Assembly (NCBI RefSeq): GCF_019097595.1
Contig: NC_080710.1
Span: 18,277,780-18,341,779, forward strand
DNA: 64,000 nucleotides
Source: Hemibagrus wyckioides
Taxonomy: Eukaryota > Chordata > Actinopteri > Siluriformes > Bagridae
Direction of reading: 5' to 3'
Shown here: piece after piece, positions 61,065 through 64,000 of the stretch
Position numbering within the stretch: position 1 is the stretch's first letter
Layout of the letters: every line of letters starts with the position of its first letter
Notes under the pieces: model-generated
Databases searched by the model: none
What the model saw: only the letters and a program-made list of their open reading frames with translations
What the model was told of the DNA's origin: nothing
Program-made: the position numbers and the translations under genes

Positions 61065-62863
61065 CTAGAGAAGTAATGATGGAGTGGGTTTCTTGCCAGG
61101 CCATGCCTCCTTGGCATACTTCTTCTTGCGGGGTTCGCTGAGCCCCTCTGGAGCATAGGGGCCTGTGACAGGAGTTGGATTCAGTATAATGGGTGGCAGA
61201 GGAGGATCTGGGGCCAAGTCTACCTCTGGAGCAGGGTTTGGTAGAGGGAGTCCACCCAGCATTGTGCCTCCTGCAGCATGAGCCTCGTGGCCGGCAGGTG
61301 GGAGATCTCCATACAGCCCACCTTTCATGGGGAAACTGTGTGCATGATGTGCGCCAGTGTCCTTAATCCCTAAAGCATTGCCACTCTCCAATTTTTTCTT
61401 CTGTTAATGTAGCAAGAAGGGGAAAAAATTTGAAAGATGCAATGAGTTTCTTTCATAATTAACTTACACAGCACTACTGTGCTATATGAACTTTCCAGAT
61501 TTTCAGTAACATGACAATATGTAATGTTTTTGTCAGATTTGGTCACACTTTTCTCCCTATTTTTTTTATTCATGGCCAATTCCCACCCATCCAGGTTACA
61601 TGAAGCCGGCATGCTTGAGATCATATACACCAATGACTGGCACCATGGTCACTCATTTCAATCTGATTGATGGATGCGAGAGTATGCTACCCCTCCATCC
61701 CTGAGGCTGAGCCACCATTGGGATTCAAGCATGCAGTCTCTATGATTTTCTGTTGCCCCAATTGGGAGTCAAATTTTTGCCTTATAAACTTTTTCATGAT
61801 CATAAAACTATTTGTTTTGTTCTAGCACATTATCCATTCTATCTATAAATAGTTAAAAAGGGTGTGGAATGATAATTTTAAACATTGTCAAATTGCTGTG
61901 GTGTTTTTATGTTGTATTCCTAGCACATCACTGAACAAGCAAAAGCATGCAAAATACAAAGCCACATTTACCTTTAAAGGAACAACAGCAGTCTGCACCA
62001 TGTTTCGGAAGCGTCCAACAGAGGGGTCAACATCCTCTATGTTAAAAGAAAGGGGGGGGGGCTGTTAATCACTGATTATATTTCAAGAAAACAACCAACA
62101 GTAATAACAGGAATAGTTAAGGGAAAATTATGCTTGCCTGGATTGATAATCTCCTCATCTTCATTGAAGCTCACTCTGGAACTTTTCCTTCTCCTCTTGG
62201 GCCTCTGGATATCCAGATTGCCCTCCTCTATGGTCAGAGTGGAGATGCGCTTGTTGTGTGCAGTGTTGAACTCCGTCAAGTTCTTTCATGATCCATGGCA
62301 GTACAGAAGACACATGAAGATTAAAGAAAATGCGACCAATTGCACTGAAATAAAAGCTTTTGAAAACAAGCAACAAACCATCAGTAGTACCATTCAGCAT
62401 ACACACCTCCAGCTCAGTCTCCTCCTCAGGAAGACCCAACAGTCCTTTCAGTTCCTCATCATCTCCTGTTTTGTCTCCTGCACTCACGTTAGCCTGGCTT
62501 TGAGGTTTCTCACGGATGATGTAGACACGTGTGGATGCACCAAAAGACATAGTGGAGTCGATCGGAACCTGCTGTGGCTTATGGGGCTCAAGGCGAATGT
62601 GTCCAAGAAATGTGCCATGTGCTGTTGTGTGTGTGGAGGAAAAAAAGAATTATAAGTAAAGTATAGTAGCATGTTATGCCATGGACTACTGTAGCCTGTC
62701 AAGACTTACTGCTGTTAAGGTCAATGAGAAAAAGCCTCTTTAGGTGTTTGTGGTAGACAAGCGCAGCATGGACACGAGAACACGACTGATGATCAATGGT
62801 GAAGTCACAAATGTCTGGATTTCTCCCAAACAAATAGAACTTTTTTTCATCAATGATCAATTT
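61065..62863 (-). CDS. ppp1r8: ppp1r8 (NIPP1), nuclear inhibitor of protein phosphatase 1, 3' part
   Basis: Coding exons on the minus strand, in gene order: 62863-62710, 62621-62407, 62282-62138, 62036-61972, 61400-61065 (stop 61067-61065). They add up to 915 nt in one frame. The first two exons shown carry the FHA domain (FGRNPDICDFTIDHQSCSRV, then the HGTFLGHIRLEP part), which binds phosphorylated splicing factors in the known family. The third has a basic stretch and the PP1-docking RVxF motif (RVSF). The last ends KKKYAKEAWPGKKPTPSLLL, the conserved C terminus. NIPP1 targets PP1 in the nucleus and also acts in splicing and chromatin. The first exons (N terminus before KLIIDEKK) lie beyond the right edge or were not recognised. 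The intron after 62138 uses a GC donor (G|GCAAGC); others are GT-AG. It is convergent with the P450 array. Confidence 0.93.
61560..61765. repeat. Probable interspersed repeat in ppp1r8 intron
   Basis: Segment rich in ctc/tga words (catggccaattcccacccat through gggattcaagcatgcagtct) that looks unlike its AT-rich surroundings. Called a repeat from style only; I could not find a second copy in the window. Confidence 0.3.
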
Positions 62864-63427
62864 CTGCAAAGACAACAAATCTGTTGGTAGCATGTTGTCA
62901 AGCACTCAGTTTGTGACAAATAAGTTTCAAAGTACACAACTTAAAAGAGGCAATACATGACATCCTCTGTGCAATAGAGCCAAAGTGAAGCTCTGCAACT
63001 TTGTGTAAACCTTAAAAACATGATGGTGGGCTAAACTTTACCTTGTGTTTGATCAACGTCACAATCATGTCATAAAGTGCATCATTCAATCTGATCCCTT
63101 CCATCTTTTTACAACCCTAAACATTACAATATTCTTTGACCAGTGGTTTGCCAATATTTTAAGCCTGTGTAATGTCAATTTCAAGACTTCTTTGAATGTA
63201 ATCCAAATACTCAAATATCAGACTGATGTATACAAAAATATTTTGGAATTTTTTCAGAGCCAGAAATCTTTTACTCCTGAATTTTCCAGCATTCAATATG
63301 GCATTATTTGTAGGCCTACTTCGGTAGGAACTAGGCTCTGATTTTATTCAGTAGGAAGTAGGCCTTAAATTTGATGTGTTTAATCCAAATCAGATTTGGC
63401 TTTAACACATTCATTCAAATGGCCTAA
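62864..63427. other. Upstream ppp1r8 intron
   Basis: I looked on the minus strand for the missing N-terminal ppp1r8 exons and saw none with a matching frame. AT-rich, no other feature. Confidence 0.4.
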
Positions 63428-63429
63428 TA

Positions 63430-64000
63430 CAGTGGTACCTTGGTCCTCGACCACCCCTCTGTTTGAATTTTCGGTATTCGATTCAAATTTTCAAGTCAAT
63501 TTGACCTCGGTGTCGAAAATATTTTCAGTGTACGACTCAACCATCAGGAACGCCGGTTCCTGTTTCATACAGGATTGCAATGAATATCAACATTTCCAAC
63601 AAAATTTGAACAAATATTAATGGGCACTGTATTTTTGACACAAATTTTCAAAAATATTTTTCTGTGTTCGACCCCACCTGAAAAGAACTATTTTGACCAC
63701 ACATGCTTTCCATGCGGTGTATCCTGGCATAGACAATAGAGATGAAGCAGTTTACGTGGGTCATCAGTTCTGAAAGCATCATCTGTGAGTGCGTGTGTTA
63801 TAACCCCGCGTTATCTTTTGTGGTATAATTTCAGTAGCCATGTCTCCGAAAAAGGGGAAATCAGGCATCAGTGTTGCCGAGACAAAAGTTGTGGGATCAG
63901 CCATTGAGTTGAAAGATTAATTCGTTATACATTATTTCCTAGGGGGGAAAATTATTCGGTTTTCGACCAAACTTTTGGAACAAATTAAGGTCGAACACTG
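63430..64000 (+). mobile_element. Tigger/pogo-like MITE at the right edge
   Basis: Starts cagtggtaccttggtcctcg after TA (63428-63429) and ends ggtcgaacactg at the last base of the window, so the ends are inverted repeats. At 63840 a short frame starts MSPKKGKSGISVAETKVVGS and stops within 30 codons, like the start of a Tigger-type transposase. Internally deleted, non-autonomous. Confidence 0.6.

Noticed and set aside
63041..63085. Possible further ppp1r8 exon (minus strand, before a GT at about 63036)
   Set aside because: The translated piece does not match the expected N-terminal ppp1r8 sequence and no good acceptor was visible.

Overview
This is a vertebrate nuclear window, almost certainly from a ray-finned fish. 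The evidence is spliced genes with GT-AG introns, many AT-rich microsatellites, three families of Tc1/mariner transposon, tRNA-derived SINEs of the kind common in teleosts, and a cytochrome P450 of the fish CYP4T / CYP4B type. I cannot name the species.

The first 61 kb is a head-to-tail tandem array, all on the + strand, of one 12-exon P450 gene. I numbered the copies 1 to 7. Copies 1 (443-6570), 3 (18538-23760), 4 (25898-31291), 5 (34364-42528) and 6 (43562-52560) have complete frames of 516-519 residues with all P450 landmarks. Copy 2 (8618-16856) is a full-length pseudogene: start ATG changed to CTG, two in-frame stops, and a GC splice donor. Copy 7 (about 53910-60054) has only exons 8-12 and is broken. 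It arose when a 4,672-bp piece of copy 6 was duplicated in tandem; the breakpoint lies inside a fold-back transposon.

The last 3 kb holds the minus-strand 3' end of ppp1r8 (NIPP1, a nuclear regulator of protein phosphatase 1), exons 3-7 of an assumed seven. The spacers between the P450 copies contain decayed ppp1r8 exon fragments in the same order and orientation. The ancestral duplicated block therefore seems to have been 'P450 plus the end of ppp1r8'.

The array has been reshuffled. Copy 2 matches copy 4 up to intron 8 and copy 1 from exon 9 on. Copy 3 switches to copy-1-like sequence inside a doubled intron 7. Copy 5 has lost the I-helix glutamate that esterifies the heme in CYP4 enzymes (Glu to Gly). 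Copies 1-4 share an 81-nt intron 6 without in-frame stops. Introns and spacers hold a Tc1 element with an apparently intact transposase nested in a Helitron-like element, a Ty3/gypsy remnant nested in a second Tc1-type element, fold-back and hAT-like MITEs, Harbinger and LINE remnants, SINEs and a Tigger-like MITE at the right edge. I saw no CRISPR, tRNA gene, rRNA or operon-like structure. The interest lies in the evolution of the array, not in a new molecular machine.
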